64,000 bases of DNA from an uncultured Opitutales bacterium (GTDB lineage Bacteria; Verrucomicrobiota; Verrucomicrobiia; Opitutales; Intestinicryptomonadaceae), in the NCBI GenBank assembly GCA_944389885.1, contig CALXNZ010000008.1, forward strand, positions 1 through 64,000, given 5' to 3'. The notes beneath the pieces are model-generated. The model did not search any database. It had not been told where the DNA came from and was given only the letters and a program-made list of their open reading frames with translations. Each line of letters begins with the position of its first letter. Position 1 is the first letter of the stretch. Shown here piece after piece: positions 53,093 through 63,343 of this stretch. A program made the translations under genes and the position numbers.

Positions 53093-54337
53093 ATGGATAG
53101 ACAAAAAATTGTTGTCACAGGATTGGGAGTGGTGTCGTCTTTCGGCGACGGGGTCGAAGTTTTTTGGGACTCGCTGACCCATTCTAAGATAGGAATAGGC
53201 CCGGTGACCCTCTTCGACGCTACCGAGCTCAACTGCAGGGTAGCCGCCGAATGCAAGGATTTTGACGCCGCAAAGTACATGGATCCGAAAGAGGCCAAGC
53301 GCAGCGACAGATATACGCATTTTGCGGTTGCTGCAGCCAGACTCGCTGTGAAGGACGCCGGCCTGGATCTCGATAAAATAGACAAGGAACGTTTCGGCGT
53401 TATAATCGGCTCCGGTGTCGGGGGCATGGACACCATAGAGAAACAGTCGCGGGCCTTTATAGAGCGCGGGCCGAGAAGAGTTTCCCCATTTATGATACCC
53501 AATTTGCTGTCCAATATGTCTTCTGGCGTGGTTGCCATAGATTTGGGGGCAAAAGGTGTGAATTTCAGTGTTGTGAGCGCCTGTGCTACTGGCTCGCACG
53601 CAATAGGCGAGGCTCTTTTACACCTGCAGAATGGAAGCGAAGACATTATCTTAGCCGGCGGCAGCGAAGCTGCCGTCACTCCTCTTAGTTTTGCCGGATT
53701 CTGCGCCATGAAAGCTATGGCTACCAACTTTAATGATGAGCCGCAGAGGGCATCAAGGCCTTTTGACGCGGATCGCTGCGGTTTCGTGATGGGAGAAGGC
53801 GCGGGGATTGTCGTGCTTGAACGCTACGATCATGCGGTTGCGCGCGGTGCAAAAATCTATTGCGAGCTTGCCGGATACGGGGCTTCGTGCGATGCGTATC
53901 ATATCACAAGCCCAGATATAGAGGGCAGGGGTTTGGCGAACTGCCTGAAGAAAGTTATGGAAGACGGGAAAGTGGCTCTTGAGGACGTTCAGTATATCAA
54001 CGCCCACGGAACTTCAACTCCCTATAACGACAAGTTCGAGACGGCGGCGATCCACAAAGTTTTCGGTCCGCATTCAAAGAAATTGATGGTGAGCTCCACA
54101 AAGGGAATGACGGGACATCTTCTCGGCGCCGCCGGGGCAATAGAAGCTGTTGTTTGCGCCAAGACAATAGAAACAGGAATAATAGCCCCGACTGTCAATT
54201 ACGAACATCCCGATCCCGATTGCGATCTGGACTATGTCCCAAATACTGCAAGAGAAGTAAAAGTGGACACTGTTATAAGCACGAATCTCGGTTTCGGCGG
54301 ACACAACGGAGCTCTTCTTTTTAAGCGCATGAAATAG
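53093..54337 (+). CDS. fabF: 3-oxoacyl-ACP synthase II
   Basis: A 414-residue thiolase-fold condensing enzyme for chain elongation. Catalytic C164 (VSACATGS), His in NAHGTSTPYND and His in GHLLGAAGAIEAV form the C-H-H triad of FabF/B. GFGGHNGALLFKR closes the protein. It starts behind a duplicated strong SD, one of the few clear SDs in the window, and follows acpP as in many bacteria. Confidence 0.97.
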   Translation: MDRQKIVVTGLGVVSSFGDGVEVFWDSLTHSKIGIGPVTLFDATELNCRVAAECKDFDAAKYMDPKEAKRSDRYTHFAVAAARLAVKDAGLDLDKIDKERFGVIIGSGVGGMDTIEKQSRAFIERGPRRVSPFMIPNLLSNMSSGVVAIDLGAKGVNFSVVSACATGSHAIGEALLHLQNGSEDIILAGGSEAAVTPLSFAGFCAMKAMATNFNDEPQRASRPFDADRCGFVMGEGAGIVVLERYDHAVARGAKIYCELAGYGASCDAYHITSPDIEGRGLANCLKKVMEDGKVALEDVQYINAHGTSTPYNDKFETAAIHKVFGPHSKKLMVSSTKGMTGHLLGAAGAIEAVVCAKTIETGIIAPTVNYEHPDPDCDLDYVPNTAREVKVDTVISTNLGFGGHNGALLFKRMK

Positions 54338-54357
54338 TATATGTATTGTTTCACAGG

Positions 54358-54390
54358 GGGAGGTTGCCAAAGGGTGCCTCCCTTTTTTTT
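54358..54390 (+). terminator. Terminator after fabF
   Basis: GGGAGG and CCTCCC with a 13-base loop, then eight T. Confidence 0.8.
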
Positions 54391-54495
54391 GAAATAATTT
54401 TAATGCATTGCCATGGAATGCGTTTTGCAGAGTAAAAAAAGGTTTGACAGCCGCCTTTACCAACCCTAATTCCACTTAGGGAAAATCGAGAAGAT

Positions 54496-56049
54496 ATGAG
54501 CAACGCTATAGACGATAAATTCTTTTTGGACGCAGACGCGTTCTTTTCCGCAAATGCCCGCGAAGGACTCACCTACGACGACGTATCTTTGGCAACGCAA
54601 TATTCTGAGGTTCTTCCCCGCCAGACTCGCCTCGACACTTCGCTTTCCGAATCTATAAGTTTGAGCCTGCCGATAATATCGTCGGATATGGACACCGTGA
54701 CGGAGTCAAAGATGGCCATAGGAATGGCGCGCAACGGGGGGCTCGGCCTCATACATTGCAATATGACGCAAGACGAGCAGCTTCTTGAAGTGTCTCGCGT
54801 GAAGAATTACATACACGGGCTAATAAGGGAGCCCGCCACAATTTCTCCGGATATGAAAATCGGGGACGTTCTAAATCTGGTCGCCGATAAGAGTTTTAGG
54901 TTTCGCACATTTCCGGTGGTCGATTCCAATCGCAAACTTGTGGGGTTGCTGCCGGGGAGCGTGGTAAAGGAGCGCTATGGAAATTTGTCGGTGTCTAAGG
55001 CGATGACGTCGCGCAAAGACGTGTTTACTGTGCGCGAGGACGAACTTGGCGCCGATCCCATATCGGTGGCGGATTCTTTCTTCGATGAGCATTTTGGCGT
55101 CCACAAGCTGCTTGTCGTAAACAAAGACGACGTCTTATGCGGTCTCTTTACTCTCAGCGACATAGAGCGTATAATATCGGAGCGAAGCGCCCAGCAAAAA
55201 CATTCGCGAGATTCAAAATTTAGGCTGCTCTGCGGGGCGTCGATAGCAATGATGCGCACTCCGGGCGGGGAGTTGGACTTTAAGCGCATAATAGGACATG
55301 TAGGCAATCTCGTTGATGCCGGTTTGGACGTGGCAGCCGTGTCAACGGCTCACGGCTTTACGGAGGGAGTAGGGTCAACAGTAAAGGCCATACGCGATGC
55401 CTTCCCCGAATTGACTATCATAGGCGGAAATGTGACGAGCGCGGCGGGAGTTGAATATTTGGCAAAATGCGGGGCAAATTCAATAAAGATAGGGCAGGGG
55501 CCTGGCTCAATATGTATTACTCGCATAATTTCTGGAGTAGGTATACCGCAGTTGACGGCGTTGTATGTATGCTCTAAAGCCGCGCGGGAAGTCGGGGTGA
55601 CCACGATAGCCGACGGCGGCATTACAAAATCCGGCGATATGGTCAAGGCGCTTACGCTTGCCGATTGCATGATATGCGGGGGCCTTTTGGCGGGTTGCCC
55701 GGAGGCGCCGGGGCAAGTAATGGAAATTAACGGAAAAATGTACAAGCAGTATAGGGGCATGGGGAGCCTGGCCGCGATGAAGGCAGGTAGCGCCGCCAGA
55801 TACGGACACGATATTTCCAATAAGACAGACAAGGTGACTGCGGAGGGAGTAGAGGCGTTAAAAGAAGTGTCCGGTTCCCTTGACGAGGCTTTGAGGCAAT
55901 ATTCCGGAGGCATACAGAGCGGTCTCGGATATTTGGGGGCCCACAACTTGGCGGAGTTGAGGGCGAATGCGCGCTACATACGCGTTTCGGGAGCCGGCCA
56001 AAAAGAGAGCGCCCCCCACGATATAATAGAGGTTAAAAAAACCAACTGA
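54496..56049 (+). CDS. guaB: Inosine-5'-monophosphate dehydrogenase (divergent)
   Basis: A 517-residue cytosolic enzyme making XMP from IMP for guanine nucleotides. TIM barrel split by a CBS pair (~110-225; [17 protein letters not shown] and [20 protein letters not shown]). The catalytic loop has C340 in GPGSICITR, with Ile at the position after Cys where Thr is usual; the Thr one further (T342) is kept. The normally invariant Asp of the VDTAHG motif is Ser283 here (VSTAHG). The flap has ARYG...EGVE, consistent with IMPDH rather than GMP reductase. First gene of guaB-FGE-hisA-methyltransferase, with 7-base spacing to the next. Confidence 0.92.
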   Translation: MSNAIDDKFFLDADAFFSANAREGLTYDDVSLATQYSEVLPRQTRLDTSLSESISLSLPIISSDMDTVTESKMAIGMARNGGLGLIHCNMTQDEQLLEVSRVKNYIHGLIREPATISPDMKIGDVLNLVADKSFRFRTFPVVDSNRKLVGLLPGSVVKERYGNLSVSKAMTSRKDVFTVREDELGADPISVADSFFDEHFGVHKLLVVNKDDVLCGLFTLSDIERIISERSAQQKHSRDSKFRLLCGASIAMMRTPGGELDFKRIIGHVGNLVDAGLDVAAVSTAHGFTEGVGSTVKAIRDAFPELTIIGGNVTSAAGVEYLAKCGANSIKIGQGPGSICITRIISGVGIPQLTALYVCSKAAREVGVTTIADGGITKSGDMVKALTLADCMICGGLLAGCPEAPGQVMEINGKMYKQYRGMGSLAAMKAGSAARYGHDISNKTDKVTAEGVEALKEVSGSLDEALRQYSGGIQSGLGYLGAHNLAELRANARYIRVSGAGQKESAPHDIIEVKKTN

Positions 56050-56056
56050 TTTTAAG

Positions 56057-57757
56057 ATGAAGTTTTTAAAAGTAATTTTTATCATATTGGGAATCGTTCT
56101 CATACTGGGGGCATTTTATGGAGTTGCCATGCTCGGCCCCGGAGGGAAGATGGAAGACGACTATGTGTATGTGGATCCCGACGCAGATGCGAGAGCCATA
56201 CTTATGGAGTCAGAAAGTTTGGAAGCTGAATTTGAAAAGGCGGCAGCGGTTTCTCAGAACGTTCCCGACGAGGCCATAGAGAAGTTAAAAAAAGCCATAG
56301 CTTTGCAGGAGATATATATAAGCAAATCGCGGACGATGGATAGGACTCCTGCGGAAAGGCTAATGAAGTTGCAGGTGCGCCTCAATGATGTAGAGGCCAT
56401 GCCTTTTGCCGAAAAACTTGCCAGCGTCGAGGCTTCTGCGATAAAGTTTGAGGAAGCCGGCGAGTTTGACAAGGCCCTCGAGGCCTTCCGCGAAGCCTTT
56501 GATCTTCAGTCGAAGATCAATAACGACTTTCCCCAATCCTCATATAAAGACATTCGCAAACTTGTGCGCTTCGACCGCGAGGTGAAAATGTTGCAGGCTC
56601 GCCCCCTGTATATGGAATCAATGGAGCATGAAGACGCTGCCAATAAGGCTCTTGAGGATAAAGATTGGACCAAGGCCCGCGTTGAATTAGAAAAGACTAT
56701 AGAAATTTTAGTGCGCCTCAACTCGCTTTATCCGACTTCCGTTTATACCGATTTCGCGCGCATGCAAAAGCTTGATGTGGAACTTGAATCTCTAAAATCT
56801 ACGGAATTGCAGCTCAAAATAGAGAATTTCGAGAAAAAAGCCGCAGAGCTTGAGTCTAAAGGCGAATTTCTTGCCGCTTCGGAGGCCTATTCAGACGCGG
56901 AAGAAACTCAGCGCAGTTTGAATAAATTGTTCCCCAAGAGCAGACATGCCTCCGAAGAAAAACTTAGCGATTTTAATCGCAAGAAGGAGGATACATACAG
57001 TTGGAAATTTGCAAAGGAGATATTAAACCAGGAGGAGCAAATGGAGTCGGCCCTCTTAAAGGGCGAAGTGAGAGACGCTGTGGGAATATCTGGAAATCTG
57101 ATAAGGAAAGTCGAACAGTTCAAAAGCGATTTTCCCCGAAGTCAGATAATACCTTCGGATATGGTATTGCGTCTGCGCTATATAAACTACATGTCCAAGG
57201 ATATCGCTAAAATACAAAAAATGGTTTTAGAAGATTTGCGGGATATAAACGGAGTAAAAATGCTTAAGCACGAAGTCTCTCAAGAGCTATTCAAGCTCGT
57301 CATGCAGGAAAATCCGAGCAGAAATTCGGAAAGCGCCGGCAATCCGGTGGATTCCGTGACCTTTGACGACGCAACAAGATTCTGCACAAGGCTCTCATGG
57401 ATATTGGCAAAAGACGTTTCTTTGCCCTCTAAGAAGGTTTTCGCAGACGCCATAGGAGAACTTCGCTATGTAAATTTAGACGAACTTTCGTGGAATAACA
57501 TGAATAGCGGTGGAAAGACCCACGCTGTAGGCTCGAAAAAACCAAACGACAAGGGTTTTTACGACCTTCTCGGAAATGTGGCCGAATATGTAATCTCGGA
57601 CAATTCCGACGACAGATTTGCGCTCACTATGGGCGGCAGCGCCCAGACCTCGACTGACGAGATGCTTGATTTGGCGGTAGTTCAGGTAGATTCCAGGCAG
57701 CGCAACCGCATGGTAGGATTTAGGATAGTAGTGGGCGATAAGTCGGATAAGAAATGA
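56057..57757 (+). CDS. Membrane-anchored helical-repeat protein with FGE/SUMF1-like C-terminal domain
   Basis: A 566-residue protein. One N-terminal membrane helix (FLKVIFIILGIVLILGAFYG), then ~370 residues of coiled-coil/TPR-like helical repeats (AIKFEEAGEFDKALEAFREA, KALEDKDWTKARVELEKTIE, KAAELESKGEFLAASEAYSD). The last ~140 residues match the formylglycine-generating enzyme/sulfatase-modifying factor fold: NPVDSVTFDDATRFCTRLSW, LPSKKVFADAI, GFYDLLGNVAEYV, MGGSAQT and VGFRIV. The paired catalytic cysteines of true FGE are not evident, so it is probably a non-enzymatic binding domain. Its end overlaps hisA by 4 bases. Confidence 0.75.
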   Translation: MKFLKVIFIILGIVLILGAFYGVAMLGPGGKMEDDYVYVDPDADARAILMESESLEAEFEKAAAVSQNVPDEAIEKLKKAIALQEIYISKSRTMDRTPAERLMKLQVRLNDVEAMPFAEKLASVEASAIKFEEAGEFDKALEAFREAFDLQSKINNDFPQSSYKDIRKLVRFDREVKMLQARPLYMESMEHEDAANKALEDKDWTKARVELEKTIEILVRLNSLYPTSVYTDFARMQKLDVELESLKSTELQLKIENFEKKAAELESKGEFLAASEAYSDAEETQRSLNKLFPKSRHASEEKLSDFNRKKEDTYSWKFAKEILNQEEQMESALLKGEVRDAVGISGNLIRKVEQFKSDFPRSQIIPSDMVLRLRYINYMSKDIAKIQKMVLEDLRDINGVKMLKHEVSQELFKLVMQENPSRNSESAGNPVDSVTFDDATRFCTRLSWILAKDVSLPSKKVFADAIGELRYVNLDELSWNNMNSGGKTHAVGSKKPNDKGFYDLLGNVAEYVISDNSDDRFALTMGGSAQTSTDEMLDLAVVQVDSRQRNRMVGFRIVVGDKSDKK

Positions 57758-58488
57758 AGATATATCCTGCCGTAGATATAAAAGACGGGGCATGCGTGCG
57801 CCTTAAACAGGGATTGGCGGACGATAAGACCGTGTATTACAAGAATCCCGTCGATGCCGCAAAATTTTTTGCGGATTCCGGAAGCGACAGAATACATGTC
57901 GTGGATTTGGACGGAGCCTTTGATGGCCGAATGAGGAATTTAAAAATCATAGAGGCGATATCGTCTCTTGGAATGTTTGTTGAGCTCGGCGGAGGAATGC
58001 GCGATATCGATGCCGTAAGGGCGGCTCTCGACGCGGGGGTTGACAGGGCAATAATAGGCACGCTCGCGGCGAAATCTCCGGAAAAGGCGCTTAATATTGC
58101 AGGAGAGTATGGTGGAAAAGTGGCCGTGGGAATAGACGCTAAAAATGGAATGGTTGCGGTTCACGGCTGGGTTGACGTGCTTGACATCTCGGCTCTCGAT
58201 TTGGCTGTTTTAATGGCTAAAGGCGGTGTGGGGACTTTCATATATACAGATATATCTACGGACGGAATGCTTTCCGGGCCTAATATTCCCGCGCAAAGGG
58301 CAATGGCAAAAGCCTTGTCGGAGCACGGCGCGGAGCTGATAGCCAGCGGAGGTGTGTCGTGTTTGGACGACATTCTTGCAATAGATGCCCTTTCAAAAGA
58401 AAATTCTAATTTGCATGGAGCCATAGTGGGCAAGGCCATATACGAGGGGCGCGTGGATTTGGCGGAGGCTCTAAAAGCTCTTAAATAG
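57754..58488 (+). CDS. hisA: Phosphoribosyl-formimino-AICAR-ribotide isomerase
   Basis: A 244-residue TIM barrel of histidine synthesis. Start MKIYPAVDIKDGACVRLKQG with catalytic Asp8, second catalytic Asp in FIYTDISTDGMLSGPN, phosphate-binding GGGMRD and ASGGVSCLDD. It overlaps the FGE-domain gene by 4 bases and is separated from other his genes, which are not in the window. HisF is the nearest alternative, but the YTDISTDGM motif favours HisA. Confidence 0.95.
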   Translation: MKIYPAVDIKDGACVRLKQGLADDKTVYYKNPVDAAKFFADSGSDRIHVVDLDGAFDGRMRNLKIIEAISSLGMFVELGGGMRDIDAVRAALDAGVDRAIIGTLAAKSPEKALNIAGEYGGKVAVGIDAKNGMVAVHGWVDVLDISALDLAVLMAKGGVGTFIYTDISTDGMLSGPNIPAQRAMAKALSEHGAELIASGGVSCLDDILAIDALSKENSNLHGAIVGKAIYEGRVDLAEALKALK

Positions 58489-58495
58489 TTATAGT

Positions 58496-59398
58496 ATGTT
58501 GGATACCGTTCGAATACTCGACGCTGAGTGGGTTGATTACGAACTGCTCGATAGCGGCGAAAGACAAAAGCTTGAAAGGTTCGGACACTGTATGGTTATT
58601 CGTCCCGAACCCAAGGCGTGGTGGTCGCCGCTTCGCCCCGACTTATGGGATAGGGCGCACGCCCGTTTTGTCGATAAAGGAAGCAATGATTCGCATTGGG
58701 AATTTTCCGGAAAATTCTCTCCTCCGGTTTTGGAGTATGGGAAGATTAAATTTTCCACTAAATTCATGGACGGATCCAAGCATCTTGGAGTATTTCCGGA
58801 GCAGAAACCCCATTGGGAGTATATCGATGAAAAACTTGCGGGATTTGTTCCGTACTCTGAGCGCGGAATGGAAATCAATAGGCCGCGGGTGTTGAATCTT
58901 TTTGGATATACTGGCGGCGCATCTTTGGTTGCGGCGGAAGCGGGGGCTTTTGTGACGCATGTTGACGCGTCAAAGCCGTCTGTAGATTGGGCTCGCAAGA
59001 ATCAGAATATTAGCGGATTGCCTTCCGACTCTATACGTTGGATATTGGACGACGCCCTTAAATTTGTGCGCCGCGAAGAGCGCAGAGGAGCACGCTATGA
59101 GGCCATAATTTTGGATCCGCCGGCTTTTGGACGCGGCCCCCGTGGAGAATTGTGGAAGTTGGAAAAAATGCTGCCGGAACTTCTGGCAAGTTGCTCGAAC
59201 CTGCTTTCTTCCAAACCTATGTTTGTTTTGATGACTCTATATTCCATAGAAGCGTCTTCCCTGATGGCCGCGAATATGATAAGGCAGTATTTTTCGCGCA
59301 GAATAAAGCCTGTTGTGGAGTGCGGAGAGCTTGTCCTCAAGCCTTCGGGGAATGGCTTGGTGCTGCCTTTATCTATTTGGGCTAAGGCGGACTTTTAA
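58496..59398 (+). CDS. SAM-dependent rRNA-type methyltransferase (RlmI-like family)
   Basis: A 300-residue class I methyltransferase of the COG1092 group, without N-terminal PUA domain. Motif I is LNLFGYTGGASLVAAEAGA, motif II THVDASKPSVDWARKN, motif IV LDPPAFGRGP. N-terminal ~110 residues hold a beta-rich substrate part (RPEPKAWWSP, HWEFSGKF). RNA is the likely substrate, site unknown. It lies 7 bases after hisA and is the last gene of the guaB operon. Confidence 0.88.
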   Translation: MLDTVRILDAEWVDYELLDSGERQKLERFGHCMVIRPEPKAWWSPLRPDLWDRAHARFVDKGSNDSHWEFSGKFSPPVLEYGKIKFSTKFMDGSKHLGVFPEQKPHWEYIDEKLAGFVPYSERGMEINRPRVLNLFGYTGGASLVAAEAGAFVTHVDASKPSVDWARKNQNISGLPSDSIRWILDDALKFVRREERRGARYEAIILDPPAFGRGPRGELWKLEKMLPELLASCSNLLSSKPMFVLMTLYSIEASSLMAANMIRQYFSRRIKPVVECGELVLKPSGNGLVLPLSIWAKADF

Positions 59399-59889
59399 AT
59401 AGGGTATTTCTTTTGAATTTTATGGCGGCATCAGGGGCTTTTGTTTCCATATGAGATTATTTTGGGGCATGATGAGAGTCTGAGAAAGTGTCTTTGAGTA
59501 ATTTGACCGCAATTTTCTTGTAAGAAAATCGAGGAGAAAATTCCAAGGGGAAAGGGGCGAATTTTTTACAAAGTCCCTATTTAAAAGGCTTGGGGGGTTT
59601 GCAAGGTTTTTTGCGCGTTTTTTCTAAAAAAATTTTAATTTTTTAAATAGTAAATTTTGTTCTTATTTATATATCTAAAATCTTGATAATAAAATAATTA
59701 AAATATTACGTTAAAAAAATGAAAAAGCGTTGACAAGTATCGATTATGAGAGTTTTTCTATCATGAGAATTATATGTTTCGGATTGTGAAACATTGAATT
59801 TTAGTTCGCTTTGGAAATAGGGTTTTGTTCTGCGGCGGATTGAAAGGAATTTATAAATCTTGTAATTTAACTGAGAAAGAAAAGGGAAT
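59399..59889. other. Long upstream region of nrdJ
   Basis: 491 bases with no open frame of note. Contents: an 8-bp palindrome ATTTTCTT-GT-AAGAAAAT (59512-59529), very AT-rich tract (59620-59720), a perfect TTGACA (59730-59735) without a well-spaced -10, and a TTGAAA...TGTAAT pair (59840-59866, 15-base spacer) close to the gene. I see no cobalamin riboswitch signature and no clear NrdR box. Confidence 0.5.
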
Positions 59890-62800
59890 ATGGCAAAGAT
59901 TACAGTCGACGGCGGTCAGGTAATTGATCTGGGTAAGAAAGGGGCAGGCAAGGGCTTTAAGATAAACCGTGTGTTCACCAAAGAGGGAACTTTTGCCTAT
60001 GATACTGTAAAATGGGTGAAGCACGATGTAAAAATGTACGCCGTTGGAGAAACCGTGTTTGAGCGCAAAGGAGTTTTAGTCCCGGAGCATTGGGGCGAAA
60101 ACGCTTTGAAAATTACGGTGAGCAAATACATATTCGGAAAAGATCCTCAAACTCCGGAATACGAAGATTCCCTAAAGCAGGTCTTCGACCGCATCGCAAA
60201 TACATATACGGTTTGGGGCTTCCAGCTGGGATATTTTGCCGACACGAAGAGCGCCCTGGTGTTCAATCAAGAAATGAAGTATATGCTCGTACACCAGATA
60301 TGGGCGCCGAATAGTCCAGTGTGGTTTAACATAGGGCATTGGGAACAGTGGCGTTGGGGCAGGCCGGATTTGCGCGGAATACTCGGCAATAAGGGAAATG
60401 ACGCGTACTATGGTGTGGAGGTCAAAAACGGGGAAGTCGAAGCCCGCAAGGCGGTTAATGCATATGCGAATCCCCAAGCAAGCGCATGCTTTATACTTGG
60501 AGTAAAAGACTCGATGGAGGCAATACTCCGCCATCAATACACTGAAGGCAGCATATTCTCAAGCGGCTCCGGAATAGGCATAAACATTTCCTCAATAAGG
60601 AGCGAAGGAGAACCCATAGCGGGAAAAGGTTCGGCATCGGGTCCCCTATCTTTCGACAGGGGCTGGGATAAGATGGCCGGCGCCATAAAATCCGGCGGCA
60701 AGACGCGCAGAGCCGCGAGAATGGTAGTCTTGTACTCCGACCATCCGGACGTGTTTGAATTTGTAAAAACTAAGTTCAAGCAAGAGGAAGTGGCAAAGGT
60801 AATCCTTCAAGAGCACAATGTCCAATACGGATTGCGCAAGCTTGCCGAACAAAAACTTTCCGACGGTACGCCGGAAGAGCAAATAGCCGCAAAAATGCTT
60901 TTGAGCTTCCCGTTTGTGGTGGATAAGTCGTTTAGCCCGGCTATGGACGATCTCATTTACGGCCAAACCCTTTCAAACCAGAATGCAAACCATACGGTGT
61001 CGATGAAGAGCGGATTTTGGCTGGCCTTCAAGAGGGGAGAAAAGTATGCCACTCGCTGGGTAAAAGATCCGTCGCATATAGTTCGCGAATACGATCCCGT
61101 AGAGCTGTTGAAAATGATGGCGAATGCCATCTGGAATAATGCCGAACCGGGATTGCACAATAACGACATCATTAATTTCTGGAGCACCTTCCGCGACGAA
61201 TGCCAGCTTGAGACCAGCAATCCTTGTTCGGAATACCTCGGGCCTCTGTTTAGCTCCTGCAATTTGAGTTCATTTAATGTATTGCGCTTTTATCGCAACG
61301 GCAAATTCGACATACAGAAATTTAAGGCGGCCGTTCAAATCGCCATGATGGCTGCGGACATGAATGTTTCAAGAGGGGGCTTCCCGATACCCGACATAGC
61401 AATAAATACCGTAAATTATCGCACAACGGGAATTGGAATGGCCAATATAGGTGGCCTGTTGATGTCGTTGGGCATTCCGTACGACTCTTCAAACGGCAGG
61501 GCTATAGCGGCTGCTTTGGCGTCCTTGCTCACATCGGCTTGCTACGAGGTGAGCGCGAGGCTATCCGACGCTTTGGGAGCCTTCGCAAAATTCCCGGTGA
61601 TAAAAGGCAGCATGCGCAAAGTAATAAACATGCATACCTTGATGAACGAGGAATTAAAGAAGGCTTACGGATTGAAATACAACTCCAAGATAAAACATTC
61701 CGAATTGCCCGCTGAAGATTCCTTCTCCCCGGAGGACGCCGTGCGCGGATTCAATTTGAGCTTGGACGGCGATGTCACGCTTGGCGACGAATGGAAAGCC
61801 GTTGTGTCGGAAGCCGGTGAGTTGTGGGCTACAGTACAGAAAGCGGATTCTTTCCGAAACAGCTTTGTTTCATGCATAGCTCCTACGGGTACCATAAGCG
61901 CACCATTGGGCATATATGAAGAGGGAACAACCTCTGCGGAGCCTGAATATTCCTTGGTAAAGCATAAGCAGCTCAGCGGCGGCGGCACCATGACCCTAAT
62001 TAACGGACTTGTTCCTCTCGGCCTTTCAAAATTAGGGTATTCCTTTGAACAGATACTTACAATAGTCGCTGAGGTATCCGGGCTCGCCGGAGCGGAAAAC
62101 TATTTGCAGGCTAAGAAAGTCTCAGACAGGTTGGAGGTTCTGAAACAAATAGGCAACGGCGGTGAAATCTGTAAGGAGATTATATCCAGAATCGGAATGT
62201 TTAGGGACGACGACGAATATCACCAGTTCTTCAAGCGTCTTACCGATTTATCCGAGAAGGGCAAATTGCCCGTGGCTGATATGTCTTTGTATTTTGGCTG
62301 CGGCCATATGGAGGGCATTCCATGGATAAACGAAGCCACTTTGCGGGTGTTCGATTGCGCGAATACTGCCTTTGGAGGTACTCGCTGCATAGCCACGGCC
62401 GGGCACGTTAAAATGTTGGGAGCCCTGCAGCCCTTTATCTCCGGAGCTTCGTCAAAGACAATAAACATGCCTGCTTCGGCGACGGAGGATGATATCGTAA
62501 ACGGACTTATCGAGAGCCACGACTTAGGCGTAAAATGCATAGCTATTTATCGCGACGGCTCAAAGGCAAATGCAGTTTACAGTACGCGCCTCGATTCGAG
62601 CGAAATACAAGACGCATGGCAGAATATACTTCAGACCGCCACGCAAATACGGATACAGGAGCACGCCAACCCGATAAGAAAGCGCTTGCCATATAGGCGC
62701 TGGGGCCAAACCGTGAAATTTACAATAGGCGACGACATCAACGGTTTTATGACTGTCGGAATTTCCGAGACCGGCTATTGCGCCGAAATATTCGGCAGAC

Positions 62801-63321
62801 TGGGACAAGGCGGCTCTTTCATAAACGGAATGTTTGACGCTTTCTGTAAAGCCTTCTCCATCGCCTTGCAGTACGGCGTTCCATTCGACGAATTTGTATC
62901 ATCTTTCCGCTATATGTCCTTTGACCCCGCCGGTTGGGTTCGCATAGGAGACTATAACGACGAAGACAAGCCGGAAATCCATACTTGTAAGAGCATAGTG
63001 GACTTGCTCATGCAGCTTCTCGATTGGATGTTCCCGTCGGAAAACGGCCGCAGGCTGCGTTCTCTGGATCAGAACTATATAAGCCAAATGTTCTCGAACG
63101 ACACCGCAAAGCTATCCATACATTCCGTCTCAAAAACTCCATTGCAAACGGAATTGCCGCTTTCGAGCGCGCCGTCTGCAAAGAAGGCAGAACCTAAGAA
63201 AGCCGGCGGATTGGGAACGGCATTGACTTGCCCGCGCTGCCATTCTTTCGCGTATGTGTTCGACGGGAAATGCCGCTCTTGCAGGGATTGCGGCTATAAG
63301 GACGGAGGCTGCGGAGCCTAA
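59890..63321 (+). CDS. nrdJ: Class II (adenosylcobalamin-dependent) ribonucleotide reductase
   Basis: A 1143-residue enzyme making deoxynucleotides without oxygen need. Active-site blocks are ASACFIL (redox Cys), NPCSEYLGP (thiyl-radical Cys with Asn and Glu partners), RTTGIGMANIGGLLMSLG and CIAPTGTISAPLGIYEEGT. The long C-terminal part holds a TSCPD-like region (GETGYCAE-type, here ISETGYCAEIFGRLGQGGSF) and a Cys-rich tail with CPRC, CRSCRDCG and CGC-like cysteines that recycle the active-site disulfide or bind zinc. A weak SD (AAGGGA) sits just before the ATG. No NrdB/NrdG partner is present, as expected for class II. Confidence 0.97.
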   Translation: MAKITVDGGQVIDLGKKGAGKGFKINRVFTKEGTFAYDTVKWVKHDVKMYAVGETVFERKGVLVPEHWGENALKITVSKYIFGKDPQTPEYEDSLKQVFDRIANTYTVWGFQLGYFADTKSALVFNQEMKYMLVHQIWAPNSPVWFNIGHWEQWRWGRPDLRGILGNKGNDAYYGVEVKNGEVEARKAVNAYANPQASACFILGVKDSMEAILRHQYTEGSIFSSGSGIGINISSIRSEGEPIAGKGSASGPLSFDRGWDKMAGAIKSGGKTRRAARMVVLYSDHPDVFEFVKTKFKQEEVAKVILQEHNVQYGLRKLAEQKLSDGTPEEQIAAKMLLSFPFVVDKSFSPAMDDLIYGQTLSNQNANHTVSMKSGFWLAFKRGEKYATRWVKDPSHIVREYDPVELLKMMANAIWNNAEPGLHNNDIINFWSTFRDECQLETSNPCSEYLGPLFSSCNLSSFNVLRFYRNGKFDIQKFKAAVQIAMMAADMNVSRGGFPIPDIAINTVNYRTTGIGMANIGGLLMSLGIPYDSSNGRAIAAALASLLTSACYEVSARLSDALGAFAKFPVIKGSMRKVINMHTLMNEELKKAYGLKYNSKIKHSELPAEDSFSPEDAVRGFNLSLDGDVTLGDEWKAVVSEAGELWATVQKADSFRNSFVSCIAPTGTISAPLGIYEEGTTSAEPEYSLVKHKQLSGGGTMTLINGLVPLGLSKLGYSFEQILTIVAEVSGLAGAENYLQAKKVSDRLEVLKQIGNGGEICKEIISRIGMFRDDDEYHQFFKRLTDLSEKGKLPVADMSLYFGCGHMEGIPWINEATLRVFDCANTAFGGTRCIATAGHVKMLGALQPFISGASSKTINMPASATEDDIVNGLIESHDLGVKCIAIYRDGSKANAVYSTRLDSSEIQDAWQNILQTATQIRIQEHANPIRKRLPYRRWGQTVKFTIGDDINGFMTVGISETGYCAEIFGRLGQGGSFINGMFDAFCKAFSIALQYGVPFDEFVSSFRYMSFDPAGWVRIGDYNDEDKPEIHTCKSIVDLLMQLLDWMFPSENGRRLRSLDQNYISQMFSNDTAKLSIHSVSKTPLQTELPLSSAPSAKKAEPKKAGGLGTALTCPRCHSFAYVFDGKCRSCRDCGYKDGGCGA

Positions 63322-63343
63322 TCGAATGCCTCCAAAAAATATG

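Noticed and set aside
59399-59889. Cobalamin riboswitch upstream of nrdJ
   Set aside because: No B12-box-like sequence or matching helices were seen.
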